NCBI GenBank assembly: GCA_007258455.2
Contig: VDFB02115049.1
Span: 115,683 to 179,682 of the forward strand
Source: Sequoia sempervirens
Lineage: Eukaryota > Streptophyta > Pinopsida > Cupressales > Cupressaceae
DNA length: 64,000 nt
Direction of reading: 5' to 3'
The notes below the pieces were generated by a model. The model was not told the DNA's origin. It saw nothing but the letters and a program-made list of their open reading frames with translations, and ran no database searches. How positions within the stretch are numbered: the first letter of the stretch is position 1; each line of letters begins with the position of its first letter. Both the position numbers and the translations under genes were made by a program. Shown piece after piece: positions 11,885 through 23,908 of the stretch.

Positions 11885-12860
11885 TGAGTTGAAGAAACTT
11901 CAAAAGAGGAAGAATCAGATCAAGTGAAGATGTTGAAGGCTATTTCAAAAATTGGAAAGTGGCCTATAATGGAGATTTCAAACTATACCGATAACCTAAA
12001 CCCCGAGGAGTTGATTTATTGGATAAATTACATTAAAGAATACTTTGAATATGAAGAAATTGAAGATCCAGAGAGAATGAGATTTGCAAAGACTAAGTTG
12101 AATGGACATGCTACAATATGGTGGAAGGAAGTCCAATTGGAGAGAAACAAAAAAGGAAAAGAAAAGATGTGAAATGCAATAGAATGGTGACAAAATTGAA
12201 GAATTAGTTTATACCTACGAACTATGAGTTGGAGCTACTAAAGAGATTGCAAAAATTGAGGCAAAAGGAAAAGACTGTGAAAGAATACACTAAGGAATTC
12301 TATAAGATCATTATCATGACCGGAAATAGTGAAGCAAGCAAGGAGAAAGTGGCAAGATATATCAATGGGATGAGAATGAACATTCAAGAAGAGTTGAGTC
12401 TGGTAAGGATGAATTCATTGGAGAAAGCATATCAATTTGCATTGAAGGTGGAGGAAAAGCTAAAAAAAAGATAGGAATAGAAGCAGAGAGGAAGGTCACA
12501 TTACAGAGGAGAAAGACCATATGTGGAACAAAGAAAGGATAGAGATTCATATCAAAAGGAAGAGAAGGATTCCAATTCATACCATAAAGGAAGAGATGAC
12601 AAAAATTCTTACCGCCACAATAGAGGAGGTTACAATTTGTACCACAATGATGGATACCAGAGAGATGAGAAAGCATATGACAAAAAAACTTTTGGAGGAA
12701 CCTATTTCACGCGTGGAGGAGGACATAGAGCATTTGAGTGTCACCAAGAAAGTAAGAAGAATGAAAATCATGTAAGAACCAGATATAAGGAGGAAGAACC
12801 AATGAAATCACTAAGTTCTAGAGGAAACCTTGAGAGGGAGAATCATTATTCATGAGGAGA
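11885..12860 (+). pseudogene. Element A gag core
   Basis: Continues A's gag after insertion B. It shows LNPEELIYWINYIKEYFEY, a trimmed ATIWWKEVQ block (near 12110-12130) and VKEYTKEFYKI (near 12275-12310), the same three blocks as in B and G gag. A stop at 12169 and a frameshift break it; a second frame continues from about 12229 to 12474. Downstream, 12521-12855 is rich in Lys, Arg, Tyr and Asn. A zinc-knuckle remnant there keeps GHRAFEC but has lost the two leading Cys of CxxC. RNA binding by this copy was therefore lost. Confidence 0.75.
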
Positions 12861-13389
12861 GCACTACTCTAGGAGAAAGAAGTACTTAAGGAAGCACTGC
12901 AGAGGAAAAGTTTGTTCCAGACTAGATGCAAATCAATAGGTAAGTATTGCAAAGTTATCATTGATAGTGGTAGCATAGATAATCTAGTTTTTGAGGAAAT
13001 GGTGATGAAGTTGAATTTAGAAAGGAGGAAACATCTGAAACCTTATAGGATAGCCTAAATTCGAGATGAGCACAAGATACTAGTAAGTGAGCAATGTCTA
13101 GAAAAATTCTAAATAGGATCATATCATGATGAAGTGTTATGTGATATTATGTCGATGGATGTGTGTCATATGTTGTTGGGTATACCTTGGTAGTATGATA
13201 AGAAGGATATACATGATGGGAGAAAGAATAATTACACTATAACATCCAATGGAAAGAGAATCACCTTGAAACCGTTGGAGGATGAACCTGAGAGTGAAGT
13301 ATGTGGTATAGCTAGAATCAATTTGGTGGATGGAAGGAAATTTTTGGATGGTTTGAGACATGAGAACATTTTTTTTCTTTGATTCCAAG
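12861..13389 (+). pseudogene. Element A protease
   Basis: The retropepsin motif KVIIDSGSIDNLVFEEMVMK lies near 12949-13010 with the catalytic DSG intact. The conserved flap-side block VCHMLLGIPW is near 13160-13195. Stops interrupt it at several places. This aspartic protease would process the gag-pol polyprotein. The spacing to gag (about 90 bases of degenerate linker) and to RT is normal for a Ty3/gypsy element. The sequence is closest to the proteases of B and G in this window, which suggests a shared family. Confidence 0.75.
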
Positions 13390-14390
13390 GAAGTGCAAAT
13401 CCTTAGATGTGGAGAAAGTCACAAGAGAAGAAGAATCATCGGAGAAGGAAGTCACTGAACTGATAACAAAGTACCAAGATCTTGTATTAGAGAATGTGCT
13501 AGAAGGATTACCAGCAATCCAGAGTATTAGTCATCATATAGATCTTATTCTAGGAGCTATTTTTTCGAACAAGGCTACACACCAAATGACACGAGGAGAG
13601 AATGCGGAGCTAAACTAACAAGTATAAGATTTGTTGAAGAAGGGGTTGATTAGAGAAAGTATGAGCCCATGTGTGGTACCAGTTGTACTTGCACCTAAGA
13701 AAGATGGAGAGTGGAGGATGTGTATAGATTCAAGAGCTATCAATAAGATCATAGTGAAATATAGATTCCCATTGCCTAGGATGGATGACATCATGGACAA
13801 TTTGAGTGGAGCAAAGTATTTCACCAAGATAGACCTAAAGAGTGGATACCATTAGATCAGGATCAGAGAGGGAGATGAATGAAGACTGCTTTCAAGACAA
13901 ATGAACAATTGTATGAGTGGTTGGTCATGTGATTTGGACTAACTAATGCATCTAGTACATTTATGAGGCTAATGAATGAAGTCTTGAAGAAATTCTTGGG
14001 TAAGTTTGTCATTGTTTATCTGGATGATATTTTTATTTTTAGTAAGACTAAGGAAGAAAATTTGGAGTACATCAGACAAGTATTTTAGAGGCTAAGAGAA
14101 GAGAAGTTATTGATAAACATCAAGAAATGTAGTTTCATGAAGGAAGAACTAGTGTATTTGGGATTTGTGATATCTGCAAAATGATTAAAGATGGACCTTG
14201 AGAAGGTTAGAGCAATAGTTGAACGGCCTACACCTGTGAATGTTGGACAAGTAAGATCATTTCATGGACTAGAAACTTTTTACCAAAAGTTCATTAGAAA
14301 ATTTAGTGGTATTTGCACACCTATGACCAAGACAATGAGGGGTGATCAGAAGGAGTTCAAGTGGACATCAGGAGCACAAAAGAGTTTTTA
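13390..14390 (+). pseudogene. Element A reverse transcriptase
   Basis: RT copies the element RNA into DNA. In order are: [31 protein letters not shown] (near 13710-13745), [26 protein letters not shown] (13820-13855), the catalytic [11 protein letters not shown] (YLDD at about 14016-14028, intact), KKCSFMKEELVYLGFVIS, and the thumb-connection block VRAIVERPTPVNVGQVRSF. Stops occur after SGYH (13855), in place of the P in MPFGL, and after ISAK near 14183. The 'FTKIDL' and 'YLDD' blocks are Ty3/gypsy type. The catalytic Asp pair survives but the frame does not. Confidence 0.85.
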
Positions 14391-14960
14391 GTTGTTGAAG
14401 CGAAAGGTGATGGAACAACCTGTGTTAACATTACTAGACTTTGATAAGGTATTCCAAGGAGATTGTGATGCTAGTGGAAGTGCAATAGGAGTTGTGTTAA
14501 GTCATGAAGGGAGACTAGTAGCCTACTTCAGTGAGAAATTGAATGATGCTAGGAGAAGATATTCAGTTTATGATCAGGAGTTCTATGCAATTGTATAGGC
14601 TTTGAAGAAGTGGATACATTACTTGTGAGCTAAGGAGTTGGTGTTGTATATGGATCATCAATCCTTACAATATTTGAATAGTCACCGAAAGTTGAACTAG
14701 AGACACATGAGATGGGTAGAATTCTTACAGAGTTAAACATTTGTGTTGAAGCACCAGAGTGGGAAGTCAAACAAGGTGGCAGTTGCATTGAGCATGAGAT
14801 GGAGTTTGTTAATAGAGATGAAAGTTGAAGTATTAGGTTTTGAAGAGTTGAAACACATGTATGAGGATGACATTGATTTTGTGGAGGCATGGAAGGCTTG
14901 CAAGGAACCAGTAGAGACAAATAGGAGTAGATGGTTGGATTATTTCATTCAAGAAGGTAT
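14391..14960 (+). pseudogene. Element A RNase H
   Basis: The native Ty3-type RNase H removes RNA from the RNA-DNA hybrid. The first catalytic block GDCDASGSAIGVVL (near 14459) is intact, followed by YSVYDQEFYAIV (14560-14597) with its Glu and by LYMDHQSLQYL (near 14645) with its Asp. Several stops are single C-to-T changes from CAG or CAA (for example at 14389 and 14597). Unlike C and D, A has a normal RNase H and no second one. The C-terminal piece (14743-14964) holds the linker towards integrase. Confidence 0.8.
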
Positions 14961-15582
14961 GTAATTCAAGAACAATCAACTATGTATCCCTAGGAGTTCA
15001 ATGAGGGAGAATTTGATCAAGGAAAATCATTGTGGAGGACTAGCGAGACATTTTGGAATTGATAATATTGTAGCATTGGTGAGTGAGAACTATTTTTGGC
15101 CACATTTGCATAAGGATGTCAGGAAGTATGTTCAGAGTTGCAGGATTTGTCAAGTTGTAAAAGGAAATAGTTAGAACACTGGGAAGTATACACCGTTGAA
15201 AGTACCAGAGAGACCATGGGAAGACATTAGCATGGATTTTGTGTTGGGGTTGCGTAGAAGACACTGAGACGGTTTTATTATGTATTTGTGGTTGTGGATA
15301 GATTTTCTAAGATTGGCGCATTTCATACCCTATAAGAAGACCAGTGATACAGTACATGTTGTAGACCTATTTTTCAAGGAGATTGTGATATTACATGGAC
15401 TACCAAAGATTATAGTTCATTGGATTTTTTTGGAAAACATTATGTAAGAAGATGAAGATAGACTTGAAGTATAGTTCAACATTTCACCCATAGACAGATG
15501 GAAAAACATAAGTGGTAAATAGGAGTTTTGGGAACTTGTTGATGTGTTTGACTGCAAGTAAAGTAGGAAATTGGGACTTGAT
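14961..15582 (+). pseudogene. Element A integrase, first part
   Basis: The zinc-binding N-terminus is present: ENHCGGLARHFG, then YFWPHLHKDV and VQSCRICQ supply H, H, C and C. The catalytic core starts with [13 protein letters not shown] (first Asp, near 15225-15245) and [13 protein letters not shown]; the second Asp region (near 15415) is degraded. Stops and frameshifts are frequent. The frame breaks at GNWDLIL (15582), where element C is inserted, and resumes at 31128 with LQEEFAYN. Confidence 0.8.
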
Positions 15583-15587
15583 ACTAT

Positions 15588-16753
15588 TGTATACACCTAA
15601 AAATGGTCACATCACAATAGTCTGGTAATTAATTAACTTTTTAATATTTAATTAAACCTCTGAATTTAATCTGCGTATAAATAAATCTAAATAATTTATT
15701 TATATTGTTCATTCTTTCATTTCGATTAAATAAATAAGTTTATTTAATCACTTTTCTTATCCATTTCTTAATTAATTAAATAAACATTATGATTTATTTA
15801 TATTAATTATCATATAATCTTGGCTTGAATATTTTAATTCAAATAAAGATTAAATATTCTTCTCTTCTAAAATTCTTCTAAATTCCATTCACAATTAAAT
15901 ATTCCAAATATTTAATTAATTCTTCTAAAGTCTATTCACAATTAAATATCCCAAATATTTAATTCAATCTTCTAATGTCCATTCACATCAAATATTTCAA
16001 AAATGTTTTAAATCCTCAAACTCACATAAAATTAAATAAATTTATTTATTTAATTTGGATTATCTACAACAACCGTGAAATAACTTCAAAATAGAAAATT
16101 AACAAATTTCTTTGTTTCTGAGCAAAGTTGTTCCTGTGGGTTGAAGACAAACCTCCATTCTTCTCTCCAACCTCCCAACATCTTCCATCTTCCTCTCAAC
16201 CTCTCCATCTTTCACCATTCAAAATTACTAGACAATCTCACAGCCATTGATCTTTGCCAGCCAGGCTCTTGCCTGTAAAAATCTATAAAAGGGACTGTCG
16301 GGTCTCTAAAAAAAAGAGAAGCTTGCATACAGGAAACCTATAGTCAATCAGCCTTCCAGCATCCATAGCCTTTAGAATCATAGCATAGCATAGCTTAGCA
16401 TATTAGCAATCCATATCATGGCCTATCATCCTCATATCATAGCTTCAATAGCATTTATAATCCATAGCCCCTATGCATATCTGTATATCAACATTTCACT
16501 CCACCAGCATATAGGATAGAGAAGTACTCTCCCTTTGCATACTTGTTCTGCAAGTTGCCATTCTGAGAAGCTTTTCTTATACAGTCTAAGAGCAGTAGCT
16601 TAAAGAAAATCACTAGAGATAGAGGACAATGGAACGATTTTGAAGAAGCTCTGTTTGATTTCTTTGATTTCATTCTCTTTAGCTTTCTTTAGTTTAATGT
16701 TGCATTGGTGTGTTTTTGTTATCTTATTTTGATACTAACATTTCCCACACACA
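15588..16753 (+). repeat. 5' LTR of element C
   Basis: 1,166 bp, TG...CA. The second half (from about 16040) matches 30470-31127 closely; both contain gagaagcttgcatacagg and the repeated atagcatagcatagc tract. The first half is very AT-rich and poorly matched in the 3' LTR. Confidence 0.92.
16284..16291 (+). promoter_or_regulatory. TATA box of the element C LTR
   Basis: tataaaag is followed about 30 bases on by gagaagcttgcatacagg, a plausible RNA start region. The 3' LTR copy (about 30700) has lost the first T-A step. Confidence 0.6.
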
Positions 16754-16757
16754 TTTT

Positions 16758-16774
16758 TGGCACCCACCGTGGGG
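16758..16774 (+). other. Primer-binding site of element C
   Basis: tggcacccaccgtgggg, four bases after the LTR, matches the tggcgcc...gtgggg style of primer site common in Tat-lineage elements and differs from the iMet sites of A and B. Confidence 0.75.
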
Positions 16775-16893
16775 CTCTTGCCCCAATTTTAACATCTTTT
16801 CACAGATTTTTCTAACAGGTTACGGCTGGAAGAGCATATTAGCGCATCAAACACTCTTCAGTGTAGTTCACACCCAGTTTAGCACTCGTTAAC

Positions 16894-17023
16894 TCTGTTA
16901 CAACGCCCTTTACTAATCCTGCAGCGCCCATTACTAATCCTGCAGTGCCCATTAATGATCTTGTAGCTCCCATTATTGATTCTGTAGCGCCCTTTACTGA
17001 TTCTGTAACGCTCTTTACTATTT
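16894..17023 (+). repeat. 21-bp tandem repeat in the element C leader
   Basis: About six units of the type ctgcagcgcccattactaatc. Units remain 21 bp apart although diverged. The reverse complement of the same core recurs near the 3' end of the element (29529-29611). Confidence 0.9.
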
Positions 17024-17175
17024 TCATAGAGCATCTGTTTTAGCACCCTTGATGTCTGTTTTACTGCATTTTTCTATTTTAGCATAGAATTTGTAAGTCT
17101 GCAATTGTAATCTGCAACTTAAGTAGGATTTGACTGGATCCGACGTGACCGCAGCTACTAAGAGCTTTAAAAAAA

Positions 17176-17263
17176 ATGAACCAATCCTAGGATAGTCACT
17201 TAATTCAAAAATGAATCAATCCTAGGATAGACATGGATTTTAAAATGAATCAATCTAGGATAG
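17176..17263 (+). repeat. Three spaced copies of atgaaycaatcctaggatag
   Basis: Copies at 17176-17195, 17211-17230 and 17245-17263 (last with one base missing), at a period of about 35. Confidence 0.85.
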
Positions 17264-18276
17264 TCACCACACAATGATCTTGCAATTAAAATTGAACAAT
17301 TTGTTTTGTGAAGCAATATCTTCACTTAGATTAGATCATTGTGATTTGGGTTTTAAAAAGAATATTTGTTTGCTTTGTCTGTGGCAATAGGTCTATGATC
17401 TCCCCTTAACTGGGAGATCAAAATACCAGACTTTCCTTTTCAATTTCATGCAAATTTACTATTTTAATTACATCCTTTAGAGAGCCTACTCTTGTGGGAA
17501 AAAGTACTCACCCAAGAGGAATGACTCAAGTGGGTTCAAGCCAAAGCCAGGCTATTCTGCCCCACTATAAAATTTAAAGCAAATCTGGGGAAACCCTCTT
17601 TTGACGGTAGTGTGCAAGATAACCATCCCCAAAGCCTTTGTTCTAAAGTTTGGGAGGTCTCCTGAGGGAGTTTATTATTGTCGCACCGAACAGAAACCCT
17701 TACTACGAACTTAGTGTAGTATCTAGCCGAAGCCAGTTTCCAAACATCATAATAATCACAGTGCAAGGGAGGGAAGAATCTACCCCCAAGATACTCACAA
17801 TATATCTACCAAGTACCATTTGCTCAGGGGATCTGGTATCCACTTTCGTCACTCTGAGTACACGCCTGGAAAAGAAAAAAACACGGGCGCCCCTTCGGGG
17901 GTGACATGGCTGTGTGAGTCGACACAGTTCTAAGATGTGGGATGTTGATTATTATGGTGACCTACCTGAGTACTAAGAGTGAGTCTGCTTGAACTGTCTA
18001 TCATGTGTAAAACCTGTGAAAACAATTTTTGAAAAACATTTTGATCATACACTTAATGTTTAGTATAGGACTTAAAAACAACTATTCTACAACTTGCTTG
18101 ATGTGTTTTCAAAACATTAATTCAGTAAAGATCATCCAAAACTTACAATTACATTGATTACTCTCATGTTAAGAGATTGGAAATCCACAACCTTTGTTAA
18201 GAAATCCATTCTCAAACAAATCAAAAATCCAAAGAAACCACTTAGCTACAAGAAACTATTGAAGAAAAGATGATTC

Positions 18277-20434
18277 TTGTACCAAAGTCAAAAGGTTTTA
18301 CTTAAACATAGAACCTTTCTTCATCGATATCATGACTGTGTTAGAGGTTTCACTGATGATTATGTTGTAGAACCATTATACTCACAAGCTTTCTTTCAAA
18401 GAAGAGCCCTTTCTCAAAGGCACAACCACAGTCAGCGTATTCGTTCTTCTTATATTCCCCAACCTGCAATTGAATATTCTACTCATTCGAATCAATTTCT
18501 GCAATAGAGAACTCAATCACATTAGGCATTTCTCACAAATCCATCTTTTTATGAAGCTATGATCAAACTTCATAAAGTGCAAAATAATTTTTTTCTTGAT
18601 CTTTTGCTTAAATTCCCACCAACAGGATTTTCATCCTTTCAATCAGGGAAAAACACGAGCTAAAGACTATAAATCTTTTAAGTCATAGAATCTTCATTCT
18701 ATCCTAAATTTCATAACCATCAAAAATTGCACTATTTCATTCTTTTGATCAAAAGTTAGTAGAATTTTGGGAAAAGCTTATGCCTGTTGTCATGAGATCT
18801 CGAAAGCACATAGAAAAAGACGAAAGAGAAAGCACCACAAGAAAAATGGGTGATAATAGTGAGAAGGAAGAGAATCCATTTCATATTGAAGAGATAACAG
18901 AAGAAAAACTTCAAGAAGCAAAGCAGGATCCCCAATTCCATACTTTTATGGAAAGGAGTTTAGAACGAAACAAAGAAAGATATTTTCTTTCATTATCTAA
19001 TCAAGGAGCTAAGTTACCTTCCGATTTTGATATAGAAGGGATTAAGGAGAATCTTGAAACTCCTCCTAATGATTTTAGTGCCCTTACTCAACAGATAAAA
19101 GAATTACAAGGGAAAATAAAGGAAATGCAAGGGGGTGCAACAAAGAAGTATGTTTTGGATGACATATCTCCTTATCCATTTGATAGGAGTCTTCAAATGA
19201 TCCCTTTTCCAAAACATTGTGAAATCCCTAAATTTGATAAGTACAATGAGAAAACTGACCCCATTGAACATGTGAGGGATTTCTGAAATATGAGTCTAGA
19301 ATTCGCTTATGAAGATACCTACTTAACACGATTGTTTCCATGAATTTTGGGTGGACAATCCATGGAGTGGCTTTCCAAGATCACTCCCCCCATCAAAACC
19401 TTTGAGGAGTTAATAAATCAATTTATATCACAATACGCCTACGACATCCAACACCAGATAACCATGCTTGATCTTTGTAAAGTGAAACAAAAAGTAGGGG
19501 AATCTTTCACTATGTTTTTGCAAAGATGGAGAAGATTGTTTGCACGATATTCTCATCTTGTTCCTGAAAAGGAAAGGATGGATATCTTCATCAATAGCCT
19601 AGATCAAGAATTAAGCTGCAGGCTTAATCTTCATTGTCCCCATAACTTTGAAAATTTGATTGAAAATGCAATCACCATTGAAGGGGCCTTGGTCAAAAGA
19701 GGAGTGATAAAACTTGATAATCCAAGTTCATCCAACCATAACAACAATGATAAAACAAGGTTTTGGAACAAAAATAAAAATTTCGTCAATGATGGTATAT
19801 TGGACGCAAACAATCTATGAACAAGACCATCTATCTTCAACCTATCAAGTGCTCCACAAAACAACCAACAAGGAAACAACAATCAACAAGGAAAAAACTC
19901 CAATCAAGAAAGCATGACCAATCAAAACAACAAGGATAATTGTGGTAATTTCAATAACAATCTTGGCAATACCCAAACATCAAATCTACCAAGACCTCCA
20001 TTCTTTTCAAATCGAAAAAATTTTACCACTTTGGGTCAATCTCTTGAGTCTGCTCTCAAGGAGCTTCTCAATAATAAGGATATCACCTTACCACCACAAA
20101 GAGATTATAAGCCACAAGTCAAACCACCATCATGGAATGCCTCATATTATTGCAATTATCATCAATGTAAGGTCATAGAACAAATAACTGTCAAGCCTTG
20201 CGAAATATAGTACAAGATTTAATTGACAATGGCACCATCAAAATTGAAGGACATCATACCAATGATGATCATCAAGCATTCAAATATCCTTTAGCAAACT
20301 ATCAAAAGGGGGAAACATCAAATACCAAAGCGAAAAGTATAAATAATGTTGAAGACAACATAATCTGCCACATCTATGCAAATGATCAACAGGTTAATGT
20401 TATCAAAATCAAGGAAAAACAAGAATATCAATAG
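18277..20434 (+). pseudogene. Element C gag
   Basis: The main frame opens at 18780 (MPVVMRSRKHIEKDERES). Coding-like but broken sequence reaches back to 18277, so the true start is uncertain. There is a charged N-terminal region, a coiled-coil-like stretch LTQQIKELQGKIKEMQ (about 19087-19135), then the capsid core: IPKFDKYNEKTDPIEHVRDF, GGQSMEWLSKITPPIKTFEE (near 19350) and LQRWRRLFARYSHLVPE (19520-19570). An Asn/Gln-rich segment follows (19720-19990). A zinc-knuckle remnant YYCNYHQ near 20150 has lost its GH..C half by a frameshift, after which MRNIVQDLIDNGTIKI (20198) resumes. Stops lie at 19284, 19341 and 19818. The layout matches Tat-lineage gag. Confidence 0.8.
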
Positions 20435-21868
20435 GTTAATGTGACTACGAGAGGACAATAAAAATTTGTCCTAAAGGGTAGTTCATCTAAGGCAACTATT
20501 CCTCCTCCAAGTCATTATAATCTAGTTGATCAATAGAGAAAAAAATCAGCTCAAATCTCCATCCTTGAACTTCTTAAAATATCTCCCGTACACAAGAATA
20601 TTTTAGAAGAAGCTCTTGTAAACACAACCGTAGACACTGATTTGGGTGTAAACAAATTTCAAGCCATGGTGGGACATTTGTGATATTCCCCAACTTTTCT
20701 TTCATTCTCTGAAAAAGATGATGCCTCCATGACACATTTGCATAATTCATTGCTTTATCTTGAAGTCATGATCCATAAACACCGAATCAGACGTGTCTTG
20801 ATAGATGGAGGAGCCGGTTTAAACATTTGTACCTTAAAGCTAATACATGCCTTAGGAATATCAGAAAATTCCATTGATCCACGAAGAAAAATAACTATCA
20901 AGACATATGATGATGAAGAAAGAGCTTCTAAAGGACTAATAATGCTACCTATCAAAGTGGGACCTGTTGTGAAAAATACCTTTTGTCAGGTTCTAGATCA
21001 TGATCTTTCCTATAACATACTTTTGGGTCATCCATGGATTCATGATATGCAAGCTGTACCATCAACGTACCATCAATGCCTCAAGTTTCCATATGATGGA
21101 CATGAAATAACTATACAAGCTGACTACAATAGCACCCAAACTTGTTCAAATCTCTGAGCAACTCAAGATGTTTTTGTGCTGCATAATAGGGAGGCTCTTA
21201 CTGCTTCTTCTTCCAATCTACAAGGCCAATTGCAAGAATTGATAAAGAATCTTGACACCAAGCTACATTTAAAAGACAAAGGAGTAGGCAAATATTCATT
21301 ATCCCTTTCTAGTTTACCTCCTTCTCTGAGGTCACATGGTTAGCCGATGCTATCAAATCAAAAGATCGCAACAGCCTCTACATCCCAAGCTTTTGTGCCA
21401 ATCACGAAGTTTGTTGAACAATTCATTAAAGCTAACACCACCAAGGAAGAATCTGAAGATAAGGACATCCTAAGCTGGCTATACAAATATGAAGATGAAT
21501 CTATCTTGCACATCAAGTTATCTACTGACCAATATGGAAAATGGTATACTATCATGCAAAGAATGGGATATGAAGGAAATAGTCCTATAGGAAAAAGAAA
21601 AGAAGGAATCATTGAGCCAATTCAACCTATTTCAATACATCCAAAAGATAAAATAGGACTTGGATATGGTAAGGATACAAAAGAGTCAACTTCACAGCAA
21701 GCACAGCAAACTCATGAAGGAGAATCAATTTCAGATAAACCCCATGAAGAGGTTACTCTACAAAAAATTTATGGATTAGTTTTCCAATTGTAGAACAGTT
21801 CAGACACTAATTCCAATGAATACGAATGGGATGATGTCTCTGATGATACATTCTTAACAGAGAAAAGG
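20435..21868 (+). pseudogene. Element C protease and G-patch region
   Basis: The protease frame is 20729-21157: RVLIDGGAGLNICTLKLIHA carries the active site as DGGA, a form usual in Tat-lineage elements where other families have DSG or DTG. SYNILLGHPWIHDMQAVPST is the second conserved block. A later frame (21347-21793) includes YTIMQRMGYEGNSPIGKRKE and IGLGYGKD, which reads as a G-patch, an RNA-binding glycine motif also reported next to protease in some retroelements. A stop at 21155 separates the two. Before 20729 the sequence is a degenerate linker. Confidence 0.8.
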
Positions 21869-23345
21869 GTGGATGTCGTACACAAATTTGCACCCACGTT
21901 CTTACAAGGGGAGGGCTCAAGGCCTCCACTTGATTATGTTTTACAAAGCGATCATGACTCAAGTGAGGATGCTTCAGATTTTAACAAAATTGATAATCAA
22001 CAAGAGAATACCATTATAGACCTTGTCCATCATGAAAAGGACAACCATGTCATGACTTTGACAGCTCAAGAGCTTACCCAACCTAATGATCACATCCCTT
22101 TAGTCTATCTAGAACTTATTGATTGGGACAACGATGCACCTATCCATATCCCTACATTCCATGATGACGAGGCTATTGTAAATTTCCTTTTTTCATCTAA
22201 TCAAGAAAACAAGTGTTCCATCGAAGAATCTCATACTCAAAATTTTGATAGGGAGGGTGTCAAGTATCTTAGCTGCAAAATAAATGAAATAAAAGATGGA
22301 TCTATCACTGAAAACCGAAAAATGGCAATGGTAGATCATAACAAGAGAAAAATAAAGAGTGAATCTGATGATGAAAACCTTTTTGAGGCACTAAAGGATG
22401 AGAAACTTGACACTCTTCCCAAACATTATCAAGAAAGATCTTCTATTTTGATTGAACCCACAGAATCAATCAACATAAGTACAACAAAGCAGCCAAAAAT
22501 CTTGCAACTTGTAGCATCATTAATAGTGGAAGAAGTATTGAAATTCATAGAGTTCTTGAAGGAGAATCAAATCAATTTCACTTGGTCATATGCTGATATG
22601 CCAGGGTTAGATCCTAATATGATAATGCATCATTTATCTATAAACATAGGGGCAAAACCTGTGAAGCAAAAACTCAGAAAAATGCATCCACATGTTGCAT
22701 TATTGGTCAAAGAAGAGTTAAAGAAGCTTTTAGATGTTGGATTCATTCGGTCTATTGACTATGCAGAATGGATCTCCAATATTGTACATGTTTCAAAGCC
22801 AGATGGAAGGATTAGAATTTGTATAGATTTCAGAGATTTGAACAAAGCATGTCCCAAAGATGACTTCCCTTTGCCAAACATAGATATGATTATTGATTTA
22901 ACTGCTGGCCATGCAATGTATTCATTAATGGATGAATTTTTAGGATATAACTAGATAAAGATTGCACCAGAGGATCAAGATAAAACAGCGTTCACGTGCC
23001 CTTGGCGTACCTATTGTTGGAATGTCATGCCATTTGGGCTTAAGAATGCAGGAGTGACTTATCAAAGAGAAATGACCACCATTTTCCATGACATGATGCA
23101 AACCTTCATGGAAGACTATGTGGATGACTTATTGGCCAAATTCAACACAAGAGAAGGACATCTAGAAATCTTGTCAAAAATCTTTATCAGAATGGAGAAG
23201 TTCAATGTTCGACTCAATCCAAAGAAATGTGTCTTCGGCGTTAAATATGGAAAACTCTTGGGATACAATCCAGGAAAAGTACAAGCTATAATGGACATGT
23301 CGCCACCACAAAATATCAGTCAGCTCCGATCACTGCAAGGATGAC
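21869..23345 (+). pseudogene. Element C reverse transcriptase
   Basis: The frame 21869-22954 begins with an acidic linker, then the RT fingers and palm: FTWSYADMPGLDPNMIMHHL, IRICIDFRDLNKACPKDDFP and MYSLMDEFLGYN. A stop at 22952 replaces Gln (CAG to TAG) in the expected 'GYNQI'. It continues as MPFGLKNAGVTYQREM (23027), the catalytic EDYVDDLLAKF with YVDD intact (23117-23128), FNVRLNPKKCVFGVKYGKLL and the connection block ending QLRSLQG. It is Ty3/gypsy type, closest in style to Tat elements. One stop at 22952 and one at 23342 break an otherwise well-preserved domain. Confidence 0.87.
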
Positions 23346-23908
23346 TACAATCCATCAAGAGTTTTATAGCTCAACTGGCAGACAAAAGCTTACCATTTAC
23401 ACATCTATTGCATAAAAATTTCCCATTCAAATGGGAGGAAAAGTGTGAAGCAACATTTAATCAGATCAAGCAATATCTCATGAATACACCAGTCCTAATT
23501 CCACCAGTTCCAGGAAAGCCGCTCATACTTTATATTTCAGCAACAGAAGTATCTTTGGGAGCATTACTAGCATAGGAGGATTCTATAGGAAAAGAAAGAG
23601 CCATATACTATATTATCAAAACTTTAACAAGTCATGAATTAAACTACACTTTCATTGAAAAAGCTTGCCTAGCAGTAGTGTTTGCTTCCCAAAAGTTGCG
23701 CCACTATATGTTGGCTCATACAGTTAAGCTTATAACCAAAATTGATCCACTAAAATACCTCTTAAGCAAAGCTACCTTAACAGGAAGACTTGCAAAATGG
23801 GTAATGATCTTAAGTGAGTTTGACATTCACTATGTAGATTGAAGAGCTATAAAAGGACAGGTCATCACAGATCAGCTGGCCGAAGCACCTTTACAAGAAG
23901 AAAACCCA
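23346..23908 (+). pseudogene. Element C native RNase H, catalytically degenerate
   Basis: The fold is recognisable: a PLILYISATEVSLGALLA block, then LTSHELNYTFIEKACLAVVF and LAHTVKLITKIDPLKYLLSK. The first catalytic Asp, normally in 'TDAS', is replaced (YISAT). The 'TDH' region reads TKIDP. In Tat-lineage elements the native RNase H has typically lost activity and serves as a structural tether, while an added RNase H does the chemistry; the sequence here fits that. Stops occur at 23574 and 23840. Confidence 0.75.

Larger units (their letters stand above)
16775..18276 (+). other. Long untranslated leader of element C
   Basis: About 1.5 kb with no credible gene. It holds two repeat arrays (16894-17023 and 17176-17263) and two adjacent potential hairpins: cccc-ttcg-gggg (17890-17901) and ctgtgt-gagtcg-acacag (17910-17927). 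The second contains the palindrome gtcgac. Such leader structures can serve packaging or dimerisation in retroelements; that role is inference here. Confidence 0.5.

Noticed and set aside
13390..15582. Pararetrovirus (Caulimoviridae-type) insertion
   Set aside because: LTRs, primer sites and an integrase are present and no movement or coat protein was seen, so these are Ty3/gypsy elements.
16894..17023. Short regularly spaced repeats as a CRISPR array
   Set aside because: Repeats are contiguous without unique spacers, and the context is a plant retrotransposon.
16839..17027. Minus-strand ORF of seven-residue repeats as a small protein gene
   Set aside because: It is only the translation of the 21-bp non-coding repeat in the leader of element C; the reverse-oriented array at the other end produces a similar artefact on the other strand.
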